The position numbers and the translations under genes are program-made. This document shows positions 8,479 through 16,285 of a stretch of DNA of 64,000 nt, one piece after another. Within the stretch, counting starts at the first letter, position 1; the number at the start of each line of letters is the position of its first letter. The notes beneath the pieces were generated by a model that saw only the letters and a list, made by a program, of their open reading frames with translations, made no database searches and was not told the DNA's origin. Source of the DNA: CAYSSG01 sp964433635 (GTDB lineage: Bacteria; Atribacterota; Phoenicimicrobiia; Phoenicimicrobiales; Stramentimicrobiaceae); assembly GCA_964433635.1 (NCBI GenBank), contig CAYSSG010000005.1, positions 18,122 to 82,121 on the forward strand, read 5' to 3'.

Positions 8479-9482
8479 GTGGCGAAAGTATCTCGATTTT
8501 CATTCTAAAAATATTAATTGCATTGGTCATAGCTGCTCTGGGGATCGTCATTGGTTTATTTTATAAAGGTATTGACCGGAAACTGGCAGCGATGTTACAG
8601 TCCCGTGTAGGACCTCCCATCAGGCAACCTTTTCTGGATTTCTTTAAACTGATGGTAAAGGAAAATATCGTACCTGAGAATGCGGTTCCCTGGATTTTTA
8701 ACGGGGCACCTGTCTTAGCACTTGTTTCCACAATCACGATCTTGTTTTATATTCCCCTGGCCACTTTTCCCGCTTTGCTGGGAAACTCAGGTGATTTGAT
8801 ATTGATTGCTTATCTATTAGCCATACCGGCCATTGCATTAGTAGCGGGAGGTTTTTCATCCGGATCCACCTATGCCAGCATCGGAGCCCAGAGAGAAATG
8901 GTCATGATGATGAGTTATGAGCTGCCATTGGTCACAACGATCATTGTTTTAGGGTGGCGTTTAAGCTTAGCCTATCCCGGCTTGAATGTGTTCTCTCTGG
9001 AGGTCTTAAGTGCTAATCCGATTTGGGATTTAGTCGGTCCATTAGGTTTTATTGGTGCCTTATTTCTACTCTTTACACTGGCTATTGTGACACCGGCAGA
9101 GTTATCTATTGTACCTTTCGATATACCGGAGGCAGAGACCGAATTGGCAGGGGGTGTCTTAGTCGAGTATTCAGGTCGGAATTTAGCTCTTTTTGAATTA
9201 GCCAATGCCGTTAAGATGATTGTCATGGCTTCGCTGACTGTGGTACTCTTTTTCCCTTACAATATTTCACCCCTATTCTCTCTTGGGGGTGTTATTGCAG
9301 TTGGTTTGGATGTCCTGTTCTTTTTTGTAAAATTATTTGTCGTTATATTTTTTGAGGCAACATTGATTCGTGTTGCAGTCGCCCGTTTAAAGATAAACCA
9401 GGCTTCAGTAGCTTACTTGCTCTTTCTTTCTGCCATAGGTTTAATGGGTTTATTGTTTATAGCTATCGATTATATCTTATAA
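8475..9482 (+). CDS. mbhM: Mbh hydrogenase subunit M (NuoH-like)
   Basis: 335 aa with about eight membrane helices, the membrane anchor for the hydrogenase module. NuoH-family motifs are visible: RKLAAMLQSRVGPPIRQPF after helix 1, GAQREMVMMMSYELPL in the middle, and PFDIPEAETELAGGVLVEYS with its conserved acidic residues. It starts at ATG 8475 within the mbhL stop. It couples electron transfer to ion translocation. Confidence 0.92.
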   Translation: MSGESISIFILKILIALVIAALGIVIGLFYKGIDRKLAAMLQSRVGPPIRQPFLDFFKLMVKENIVPENAVPWIFNGAPVLALVSTITILFYIPLATFPALLGNSGDLILIAYLLAIPAIALVAGGFSSGSTYASIGAQREMVMMMSYELPLVTTIIVLGWRLSLAYPGLNVFSLEVLSANPIWDLVGPLGFIGALFLLFTLAIVTPAELSIVPFDIPEAETELAGGVLVEYSGRNLALFELANAVKMIVMASLTVVLFFPYNISPLFSLGGVIAVGLDVLFFFVKLFVVIFFEATLIRVAVARLKINQASVAYLLFLSAIGLMGLLFIAIDYIL

Positions 9483-9502
9483 ATAGAACGAGGTGATGAA
9501 AA

Positions 9503-9910
9503 ATGCCAACACCAATGGTATTTGAGTTAATCAGGCAGTTGTTTAATAAGCCGGCGACTAATTGTTTCCCGGTGAAATATTATCCCGGTAAGACTACTGT
9601 AACAGATCTTATGAAACAAGTACAGGATGGTGAAGTAAAAATTAATGCACCTGTGACAGTTCCGGAGAAATTCAGGGGTAAGATCACCTATGACCGGGAT
9701 AAATGCATTGGATGTCAACTATGTATCAAGGTTTGCCCCTCTCGCGCAATTCAGTTTATTCCTGAAGAGAAGAAAATAAAGATTAGAATTGATCGGTGTA
9801 TTTTTTGCTCGCAATGCAATGATATCTGTCCCGTAAGTTGCCTTCATATGTCTGAGGATTTTCTTCTGGCCAATGAAGATCGTCTTGCTAAAGAGATGAT
9901 TGTTGAATAG
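9503..9910 (+). CDS. mbhN: Mbh hydrogenase ferredoxin-like subunit N (NuoI-like)
   Basis: 135 aa with two [4Fe-4S] cluster motifs: Cys68, 71, 74, 78 (CIGCQLCIKVCP) and Cys99, 102, 105, 109 (CIFCSQCNDICP). It accepts electrons from reduced ferredoxin and passes them to MbhJ. ATG 9503 has AGGTGA seven bases upstream. Last gene of the 14-gene operon, and it converges on hycI 46 bp away. Confidence 0.92.
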   Translation: MPTPMVFELIRQLFNKPATNCFPVKYYPGKTTVTDLMKQVQDGEVKINAPVTVPEKFRGKITYDRDKCIGCQLCIKVCPSRAIQFIPEEKKIKIRIDRCIFCSQCNDICPVSCLHMSEDFLLANEDRLAKEMIVE

Positions 9911-9956
9911 AGAATAGAATTTTTTGATATAGTTTGAAGGAATGGTAATCACTGAT

Positions 9957-10409
9957 CTATAAACTTAAAATATTTTCTATCTGATTTTGCTGTAACCGAT
10001 CAATCAGCTTATAACATCCTTTCAATACCGGTGGGCTCATTGTCTCACCCTTTTGGAGCAATAGAGGTTGAATGCCGACAAAGATAATCTTTTGGCAATA
10101 AGGAGTCAGGTATTCTATAAGATAATGAAGTGGCAGGGAATGAGTAGACAGTTGAAGCGAAGCAATTTTTTCCAGGGGAATGATTCGAAAATGACCGGCA
10201 TCAAGATTTAGTTGGGCTGTATCGATAATAACAAGTAGTTGAGGCTTAATTTTTTCTATGATTGAGGTAACATTTTCTGGAGCGGATTTGCCATCCAGGG
10301 AAATCCAGTGATGATGATGAAAATGTTGCGCAACAAAGGAGCCGGCCCCATCATCACATCGCAGGCAATTGCCTACCCCCAGCAGAATATTTTTAGATTC
10401 CTTTTTCAT
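9957..10409 (-). CDS. hycI: Hydrogenase maturation endopeptidase (HycI family)
   Basis: 150 aa on the minus strand. It removes the C-terminal peptide of the hydrogenase large subunit once nickel is inserted. The family motifs LLGVGNCLRCDDGAG, IIDTAQ and STHSLPL are present. The likely nickel ligands are Asp19 or Asp20, Asp63 and His90, closely matching Asp16, Asp62 and His90 of E. coli HycI. I prefer ATG at 10409, which has GAAGGGA upstream on that strand; a frame extending to 10469 lacks a site. Facing the Mbh operon tail to tail, it is the obvious processor of MbhL. Confidence 0.92.
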   Translation of the reverse strand: MKKESKNILLGVGNCLRCDDGAGSFVAQHFHHHHWISLDGKSAPENVTSIIEKIKPQLLVIIDTAQLNLDAGHFRIIPLEKIASLQLSTHSLPLHYLIEYLTPYCQKIIFVGIQPLLLQKGETMSPPVLKGCYKLIDRLQQNQIENILSL

Positions 10410-10809
10410 GAAATATTTCCCTTCTACGATGCATGTGATTTGGTTATTTCCATAATATAAGAATATCATAACATAATTTTTAAAGAATAACGCCGATATC
10501 AGGTAGCTGAATGGGATAAAAATTTGCAGGAAAGTATAAAGAATTGTAATATGTTATTATTGAAGAGAATTTGATCATATTTTTATCCTGTTTAAAACAA
10601 GTGAATGGGTATTTATCTGTATTGTACCAATAGGGTTAGTACATAAAATGAAACACAAAGAAGTGTCTGTTTGCTGTATACAAAATGCAACAAATAGACC
10701 GGAATGATCATCCTATCAACAAAGCATATCATTGTTAAGAAAAGTGTAAATAGATTTCAGGGGAGATAACGCCCCTCACAATACTGTTTTTAGGGGGAGG
10801 TATAGATCT
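10410..10809. other. 400-bp gene-free gap between hycI and the SPOR-domain gene
   Basis: No ORF is supported. An extended -10-like TGTTATGAT on the minus strand (10465-10473) could serve hycI. Near the right end, AGGGG and CCCCT (about 10760-10777) form a short hairpin of a type seen again at 43579 and 62683. It is followed by TTTTTAGGGGGAGG, which includes the ribosome binding site of the next gene. I found no Rex-type palindrome. Confidence 0.5.
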
Positions 10810-11448
10810 TTGAGACGATCAAGACGGATTTATAAAAGAAAATCCAGAAGTAACCTGGAAACACTCATTATCCTGATTGGAGCCATTTTTATCTTATCCG
10901 TTGCTTTTTATATGGCCAGAGAAAAGAGTTTTCTACCTCCGGAAGAAATAGAATCGGACCAGCAGATTTTTGTTGAAGAGGAAATTGTCCAGGAAGGTGA
11001 ACCGGATCAGCAGGTTATCGAAGAACTGGTTGCACAGGGAAGTCCTGTCAGCGAAAAGACGGTCATACAGGAGGCATTAGAGCAGCCTGAGCCTGCCGAA
11101 GTTACGAGGCCTTCACAGCAGGTAGAGCCGGTTGTGCAGGGTGAAGGTGCCAGAATTGAAGGTCAGGCAATTCCTGAGGTGACCAGACCCACAGAAATAG
11201 TCAGTGAGGTAGAACAGCCAACCCTTTCAGGAATTGTGTATACAATTCAAGTAGGTTATTTTTCAGTGGAAGGCAATGCCAAAGCTTTAGCCGCAGAGAT
11301 AGGTAATCGTGGATTTCAAACAGCAATTGTTAAACATAATAATGCCTTTAAAGTTCAGGTTGGTGCTTATCAGGAGCGCGGGCAAGCTGAAAGAGCATCC
11401 CAGCAGTTAAAAAATATGGGTTACGAGGTTTGGATTACCCAAAGGTAA
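10810..11448 (+). CDS. SPOR-domain membrane protein
   Basis: 212 aa, starting at TTG 10810 with AGGGGGAGG nine bases upstream. There is a basic cytoplasmic N-terminus (RRSRRIYKRKSR), one membrane helix at about 20-38, and a long acidic, proline-rich linker (about 40-135). A C-terminal SPOR domain (about 138-212; YTIQVGYFS and FKVQVGAYQ repeats) completes it. SPOR domains bind denuded peptidoglycan at the division septum, so a cell-division or envelope role is likely. It lies 49 bp upstream of rex and may be cotranscribed with it. Confidence 0.82.
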   Translation: MRRSRRIYKRKSRSNLETLIILIGAIFILSVAFYMAREKSFLPPEEIESDQQIFVEEEIVQEGEPDQQVIEELVAQGSPVSEKTVIQEALEQPEPAEVTRPSQQVEPVVQGEGARIEGQAIPEVTRPTEIVSEVEQPTLSGIVYTIQVGYFSVEGNAKALAAEIGNRGFQTAIVKHNNAFKVQVGAYQERGQAERASQQLKNMGYEVWITQR

Positions 11449-11497
11449 CTTTGCGAATAATTATTATTGTTGTTGTTAAAATTGGAATTATATTTGA

Positions 11498-12220
11498 GTG
11501 TTAATGAGAAAATACCATACAATTAAACATCATCGAAAGAATATACCGCAGCCTACCATCCATCGTTTGTCTTTATGTCTCAGGAGTTTGGAAACATGGA
11601 TTGAAACAGAAGAAGGCAGGGAACGAGACACTATTTCTTCATCGGAAATTTCAGAGATTACAGGTATCCATTCCGATCAGATTCGTAAAGATCTTACCTA
11701 TTTTGGAGAATTTGGGAAGAGAGGCATCGGGTATCCTGTTAAAGAGCTCATTACGGCATTAAAGCTTATATTAGGTTCAAGCAGGAAATGGGATATTGTG
11801 ATAGCAGGTGCAGGGAATCTCGGAGAAGCCCTGGTTCGTTATAAAGGATTTCAAAAGAGAGGTTTTCATTTTAAGGCAATTTTTGATAATGAGCCATCTA
11901 AAATAGGTAAAGTATTTGCTGGTATTAAAATCAGACCTATAGGAGATATGGTAGATTACATCAGGAAAATGAAAGTCAAAGTAGGTATTATTGCTGTTCC
12001 CGCCAAGTCTGCTCAAGAGGTTACTGATTACATGATTGCCGGCGGCATTCAATCTATTTTAAATTTTGCTCCCGCTAATCTTAAATGTCCTGATGATGTC
12101 AGGATCAATTCGATTGATATTTCCATAGAACTTGAGAGACTGGTCTTTTTTTTAACTTCTGAACAAAAACAGAATGGGAATATCAGGAAAAAATCCCTGA
12201 ACTTTCCCTTAGATCTGTAA
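11498..12220 (+). CDS. rex: Redox-sensing transcriptional repressor Rex
   Basis: About 240 aa. The N-terminal winged helix (residues about 15-90) carries the conserved ISSSEISEITGIHSDQIRKD and the family motif YFGEFGKRGIGY. The C-terminal Rossmann domain has AGAGNLGEAL for NAD(H) binding and ends with a swapped helix. Rex leaves DNA when NADH rises, switching on fermentative and hydrogen genes. Start is GTG 11498 or ATG 11504; neither has a good ribosome site. A perfect Rex operator lies 143 bp downstream in front of the formate dehydrogenase cassette, so that operon is the likely target. Confidence 0.93.
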   Translation: MLMRKYHTIKHHRKNIPQPTIHRLSLCLRSLETWIETEEGRERDTISSSEISEITGIHSDQIRKDLTYFGEFGKRGIGYPVKELITALKLILGSSRKWDIVIAGAGNLGEALVRYKGFQKRGFHFKAIFDNEPSKIGKVFAGIKIRPIGDMVDYIRKMKVKVGIIAVPAKSAQEVTDYMIAGGIQSILNFAPANLKCPDDVRINSIDISIELERLVFFLTSEQKQNGNIRKKSLNFPLDL

Positions 12221-12319
12221 ATCAGGTCATTTATCATCCCTATGAACGGAATAATATACAGTCAATATCAGAAGAAAAACCATGATTATTTGCGCAAGTG
12301 TTCAAAATGGCGGTGGAAG

Positions 12320-12349
12320 TTGACATGCTCTTTGGATGTATGTTAAAAT
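12320..12349 (+). promoter_or_regulatory. Strong promoter for the redox-signalling/formate dehydrogenase operon
   Basis: TTGACA (12320-12325) and TAAAAT (12344-12349) are 18 bp apart, with an extended -10 TGT immediately before. The expected transcription start is about 12356, and the Rex operator begins just downstream. Confidence 0.7.
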
Positions 12350-12362
12350 CATCTGGAGTGTC

Positions 12363-12380
12363 TTGTGATATTTTTCACAA
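12363..12380. promoter_or_regulatory. Rex operator (TTGTGATATTTTTCACAA)
   Basis: An 18-bp site with perfect inverted half-sites TTGTGA and TCACAA around a 6-bp AT-only centre, matching the Rex consensus TTGTGAANNNNTTCACAA. It lies between rex and the DRTGG gene, roughly +7 to +24 of the predicted transcript. Bound Rex would block initiation or early elongation. I saw no second full site elsewhere in the window. Confidence 0.85.
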
Positions 12381-12475
12381 TTTATTTAAATTATTCGTGT
12401 TCTGTAAAAATTTAACATGATAGTAATTAAAACCATATTTAATTGTACGAATGATGGGAATCATAAGAGGCTTTT

Positions 12476-12823
12476 ATGAAAATCAATGACATTGTTACCA
12501 TTTTAGATGCGGAAGTATTAACCGGGGAAGATTTTCTTAATCAGGAGATTGAAGAATTTGCCGTAAGTGATCTGTTAAGTGATGTCCTTGCTCTCAGCAA
12601 GGATAATTTTTTGTTATTAACAGGCTTAACGACACAGCAGGTGGTCAGAACAGCTGAAATTGCGGGAGGAATAGGAGTTGTCTTTGTGCGCGGAAAGACT
12701 CCCGAACAGGAAGCGATCGGTTTGGCACGTTCCCATCGCATACCTCTATTAATGACCACAAAGAAGGCTTTTGAAGCCTGCAAAGCCATTGTTGAGGCAT
12801 TGAATAATCAAGAGAAGATATGA
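12476..12823 (+). CDS. DRTGG-domain protein (first of two)
   Basis: 115 aa, soluble, resembling the DRTGG domain found next to HydABC/Fdh gene sets in anaerobes. Its pattern is VSDLLSDVLALSK, then LLLTGLTTQQVVRTAEIAGGIGVVFVRGK. The domain's biochemical role is not established. It is the first gene behind the Rex-controlled promoter, with AGAGG before ATG 12476, and overlaps the next gene by four bases. I infer a sensory or ligand-binding part in redox control. Confidence 0.72.
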   Translation: MKINDIVTILDAEVLTGEDFLNQEIEEFAVSDLLSDVLALSKDNFLLLTGLTTQQVVRTAEIAGGIGVVFVRGKTPEQEAIGLARSHRIPLLMTTKKAFEACKAIVEALNNQEKI

Positions 12824-13758
12824 CCATATTACATTCTAGAGAAAAATTGACCTTGGCAAATGAGCTGATCTATGAAATCAAAGTAAAAGATACCATGACC
12901 AAAGAGGTCATTTCTTTTAGCCAGAAAGCTACTTTTCGGGAAATACAGATGTCATTAAAGAAAAATAGAATATCTGGTGTTCCCATTCTGGATGAAAAGA
13001 AGAATATTATTGGCATGATCAGCATCGACAATGTCATTACTGCCCTGGATGAAGGGTATGTGAATGAAGAAGTGAAGAGCTATATGACCAGGGATGTGAT
13101 TACGATTCCTCAAAGTGATTCTCTGGTCTCCGCGATTAAAAAGTTTGAGCGGTACAAATACGGTAGGTTGCCGGTAACCAAAAATGCCCGCAGCAACATG
13201 ATTGTGGGAATTTTAACCATGGGTGATATATTAAATCGCCTGTTGGAAAGCATCCAATCGATTGCGGAGAAGGTAGAAGATAAAGAAGCAAAAAATACAC
13301 TGCTTTCAGACAAAATGGTTAAACAAACACAACAGAAAAACCTGCGTTTTGAGGTTAAAAAATCAGATTTTGATAATGCAGGTAGCGTCGCCAGTATGAT
13401 CCGGAATTATCTGCAAAAATCTGGCATTGATAAGCAAATCCTGAGAAGAGTAGCGATTGTCTGTTATGAGGCTGAGATGAACATCAGTATCCATTCCCTG
13501 GGTGGATATATTTCTATGGAAGTAGGTCAGGAGAATATTGCGATTACTGCTGTTGATTATGGGCCAGGTATTCCGGATGTAGAAGAGGCAATGAAACCGG
13601 GGTTTACCACTGCATCTGAACAGATCAGGGCTCTGGGATTTGGTGCAGGAATGGGCTTGCCTAATATCAAGAAGTGTTCAGACCATCTTGAGCTGGAGTC
13701 TTCTATGGAAACCGGTACCATTTTAAAAGCTGTTATTCGTTTAGGGGGACAAAGATGA
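12820..13758 (+). CDS. CBS-domain pair fused to a HATPase (anti-sigma-like) domain
   Basis: 312 aa. Two CBS domains (about 18-140; VKDTMTKEVISF and VKSYMTRDVITI) are followed by a linker and a GHKL ATPase domain of the SpoIIAB/RsbW type (about 175-312). That domain has the N-box CYEAEMNISIHSLGG and the G-box VDYGPGIPD plus GFGAGMGLPNIKK. CBS pairs usually bind adenine nucleotides, so this may read energy charge and phosphorylate or bind a partner. Its genes on both sides overlap it by four bases. The partner is unknown; no anti-anti-sigma factor is visible nearby. Confidence 0.8.
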   Translation: MTILHSREKLTLANELIYEIKVKDTMTKEVISFSQKATFREIQMSLKKNRISGVPILDEKKNIIGMISIDNVITALDEGYVNEEVKSYMTRDVITIPQSDSLVSAIKKFERYKYGRLPVTKNARSNMIVGILTMGDILNRLLESIQSIAEKVEDKEAKNTLLSDKMVKQTQQKNLRFEVKKSDFDNAGSVASMIRNYLQKSGIDKQILRRVAIVCYEAEMNISIHSLGGYISMEVGQENIAITAVDYGPGIPDVEEAMKPGFTTASEQIRALGFGAGMGLPNIKKCSDHLELESSMETGTILKAVIRLGGQR

Positions 13759-14099
13759 AACTAAGTCAAATCATAAGTCAATGTAATCTACAGAAAATAG
13801 TGTTTTGTGCTGATGATGACATCAAAGCAGGTTATTGTGGTGATTTAATGTCAGATGTTATCGCCAATGCTGCCAGCAGCAGTATCTGGATTACCATTCA
13901 GGCTCATAAGAACAGTATTGCAGTTGCCTTGATCAAGGACATACGGGCAATTGTTTTTACAAATAATGTGGAAGTAAACCAGGAATTGATTGAAAAAGCG
14001 AGAGAAGAGAACATTAATCTATTGAGAACTGAGAAGAATTCTTTTCAAATTTCAGGTTTGTTATACAAATTTTTGGAGGATCATTCTGAAAAAGATTGA
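13755..14099 (+). CDS. DRTGG-domain protein (second)
   Basis: 114 aa. It has the DRTGG-like arrangement GYCGDLMSDVIANAASSSIWITI and then IRAIVFTNN. It is a distant paralogue of the protein at 12476 and sits between the CBS-ATPase and PHP genes with overlapping ends. Function is unknown; the cassette suggests a signalling role. Confidence 0.7.
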   Translation: MKLSQIISQCNLQKIVFCADDDIKAGYCGDLMSDVIANAASSSIWITIQAHKNSIAVALIKDIRAIVFTNNVEVNQELIEKAREENINLLRTEKNSFQISGLLYKFLEDHSEKD

Positions 14100-14832
14100 T
14101 TTACATATTCACTCTTCTCTTTCTGCCTGCGGGGAAAATATGATGTCCCCGCAAAGTATTCTAAAAAGGGCAGAGCAAAGTGGATTAAACTTAATTGCTG
14201 TCACTGATCATAATGCAGTTGCCCACTCGATCTTGATTAGTATGCTTAAAAAAGCAAGTTCGGTTAATGTTATTTTTGGGGTTGAGTTGACTACCAGGGA
14301 AGAAATTCATTTATTAGGTTATTTTCCAGATGAATTCAGCATAAGAGAGATGGAGAAAAAGATAGACGACTCTCTGCCAAAAATAAAGAATAGATCTTCT
14401 TTCTTTGGAGACCAGCTCATCTATGACGAAAAAGAAGAAATCATTGAAATAGATGATATGCTAAGACAAAATGCTTTACAGGTAAGCATGGAGGAGCTGA
14501 TTAATTTTATACATTCTCTGGGTGGAATCGCAATTCCGGCCCATATTAATAGAGATTATTGCAGTATAAAAAGCCAGATAGGGTTTTTAGATCCTCAAAG
14601 TGATTTTGATGCAGTTGAATTATCAAGATTTGAATGGATCAATAAGAGGTACAAAATAGGGGATCTACTGGAAGGATTTCCGGTAATGAGCGGTTCAGAC
14701 AGTCATTTTTTGGAAGATATCGGAACATTTTTTTTGGAAGTGGAAGATGATAATCATATCATAAATTTTGATTCATTAAAAAATTTTCTAAGGAAGATCA
14801 AGATTGAAAAATATAGCGGACCATCTTTTTGA
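14086..14832 (+). CDS. PHP-domain metal-dependent phosphoesterase, probable CTG start
   Basis: About 248 aa. The first in-frame ATG is 14140, but the PHP metal-binding motif KKIDLHIHSSLSACGE is encoded upstream of it in the same frame. I therefore begin at CTG 14086, which has GGAGG six bases upstream; ATT 14083 is an alternative. Further PHP motifs are AVTDHNAV, GVELTTREE, GIAIPAHINR and SGSDSH. PHP proteins hydrolyse phosphate esters, but the substrate is not predictable here. It overlaps the genes on both sides. Confidence 0.82.
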   Translation: MKKIDLHIHSSLSACGENMMSPQSILKRAEQSGLNLIAVTDHNAVAHSILISMLKKASSVNVIFGVELTTREEIHLLGYFPDEFSIREMEKKIDDSLPKIKNRSSFFGDQLIYDEKEEIIEIDDMLRQNALQVSMEELINFIHSLGGIAIPAHINRDYCSIKSQIGFLDPQSDFDAVELSRFEWINKRYKIGDLLEGFPVMSGSDSHFLEDIGTFFLEVEDDNHIINFDSLKNFLRKIKIEKYSGPSF

Positions 14833-15340
14833 TATTATAGAAAATTCGGTGAATGCCGGGGCAGATGAAGTGATTGTAAAGATAGCTCACGCTAACAATC
14901 ATTTTTTTTGCAGCATTTCTGATAATGGAAAAGGAATCAGCGGGCAGGAAGTATTAGATCCCTTTGTAACATCCAGAAAGACCAGAAGAGTTGGATTAGG
15001 TCTTCCTTTATTAAAAAGGGCAGCAGAAGATACCGGGGGATATTTAAATGTAAGGAGAATAGATAAAAACGGAGGAACTGCTCTTCAATTTAAAATGGAC
15101 ATGTCTCACATTGATGCCAAACCCTTTGGAGATTTGGCCAGGACTTTTTCAGACATCTTCTTTTCCTGGCCGGAAATTGTTCTAAAATTATTTATTGTAG
15201 AAAAAGATACAGAGGACCTTATTTTAGATTTTCAAGAATTACGCAACGAAATCGATGAAGGATTAAAAAATTATATCAGCATAAGGAAACATATCAATGA
15301 GATTATCAAAAACGAGCTAAAAAAAATCAAGATTGTGTAA
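14804..15340 (+). CDS. GHKL-type ATPase domain protein
   Basis: 178 aa, starting at TTG 14804 with AGGAAG upstream and overlapping the PHP gene by 29 bases. It has the histidine-kinase-like ATP site: DIIENSVNAGADEV (N-box), ISDNGKGIS (G1) and SRKTRRVGLGLPLLKRAAE (G2). No phospho-accepting histidine domain or sensor domain is present, so it may act on another protein. It is the last signalling gene before the Hnd/Fdh subunits. Confidence 0.75.
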   Translation: MKNIADHLFDIIENSVNAGADEVIVKIAHANNHFFCSISDNGKGISGQEVLDPFVTSRKTRRVGLGLPLLKRAAEDTGGYLNVRRIDKNGGTALQFKMDMSHIDAKPFGDLARTFSDIFFSWPEIVLKLFIVEKDTEDLILDFQELRNEIDEGLKNYISIRKHINEIIKNELKKIKIV

Positions 15341-15400
15341 CTGTATTTTAAAGATAGTAAAAGTATTTTAATACAAATAAATGTTTGGATAGGAGGAGTT

Positions 15401-15769
15401 ATGAAAAATTTAGAGGAACTGAAGATGATGCGGGAGAAAGTAAAGAAGGATTTAAAGCTTAGATCAGGGGAACATCGTGTCAAGATCGTAGTAGGAATGG
15501 GTAGTTGTGGAATAGCTGCTGGTGCCAGAGAAACAATGAACGAATTTTTGGATTTGATTGAAAAAAATAAAAAGACTGATATCATTGTTACCGCTTCGGG
15601 ATGTTTTGGTTTTTGCGCTCAAGAACCTATGATTCATGTGTACGTAGAAGACAATAGACCGGTAACCTATCGCAATGTTGACGTAGAAGCAGCAAGGCTA
15701 ATTTTTAACGACCATATTCTCAATAATAGAGTCGTAGAACAATATCTATTTTCAAAGGGGAAAAAATAA
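15401..15769 (+). CDS. HndB-like thioredoxin-fold [2Fe-2S] ferredoxin-domain subunit
   Basis: 122 aa with an N-terminal helix and a thioredoxin-like ferredoxin fold. The pattern VGMGSCGIAAGARE and SGCFGFCAQEP is that of HndB proteins, which accompany NADP-reducing hydrogenases and HydABC. Only one cysteine is seen in the first motif, as is usual for HndB. GGAGGAG precedes ATG 15401. It probably forms part of the formate/NADH complex encoded downstream. Confidence 0.82.
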   Translation: MKNLEELKMMREKVKKDLKLRSGEHRVKIVVGMGSCGIAAGARETMNEFLDLIEKNKKTDIIVTASGCFGFCAQEPMIHVYVEDNRPVTYRNVDVEAARLIFNDHILNNRVVEQYLFSKGKK

Positions 15770-16266
15770 TGAGTGAAACAACTGTCATTAAAAATGATGA
15801 ATTGACTGTTGAAGAGAAATATCAGGAATTAAGAAGCTTCATTAGAGACAATAAAGATAAAAGGGGTTATTTGATACCAATCCTGTACGAAGCACAGTCT
15901 TTATTTGGTTATCTGCCTTCAGAAGTCCAAAAATTCGTTGCCGAGGAGATGAATATCTCTGTGAGTGAAGTATTTGGAGTCGTCACATTTTATTCTTATT
16001 TTAAAACCCAGCCTGTAGGTCGGCATACCATTACTATTTGTATGGGAACGGCTTGTTATGTAAGAGGGGCCAAAAAGATTCTAGAGGCATTACAGGATAA
16101 ATTGGGTATAAAGATGGGCGAGACAACAGAAGATTTAAGATTTACGTTAGGAGAACAACGTTGTTTTGGATCATGTGGTATGGCCCCGGTTATCATGATT
16201 GACAAAGAAGTCCATGGGCGGTTAACTCCCAGTAAATTAGATGCAATTTTAGAGAAATACAAATAG
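15769..16266 (+). CDS. NuoE/HndA-like [2Fe-2S] subunit
   Basis: 165 aa. A helical N-terminal region (RGYLIPILYEAQSLFGYLP) is followed by the thioredoxin-like fold with cluster ligands CMGTACYVRGA and CFGSCGMAP. This is the 24-kDa complex I subunit family, which passes electrons to or from the flavin subunit. ATG overlaps the previous TAA by one base (TAATG). Partner of the NuoF fusion that follows. Confidence 0.9.
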   Translation: MSETTVIKNDELTVEEKYQELRSFIRDNKDKRGYLIPILYEAQSLFGYLPSEVQKFVAEEMNISVSEVFGVVTFYSYFKTQPVGRHTITICMGTACYVRGAKKILEALQDKLGIKMGETTEDLRFTLGEQRCFGSCGMAPVIMIDKEVHGRLTPSKLDAILEKYK

Positions 16267-16285
16267 TCTAAGGAGTAGATTAATT

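Noticed and set aside
10769..10812. Riboswitch before the SPOR gene
   Set aside because: Only one short hairpin is visible; no known aptamer pattern was recognised.
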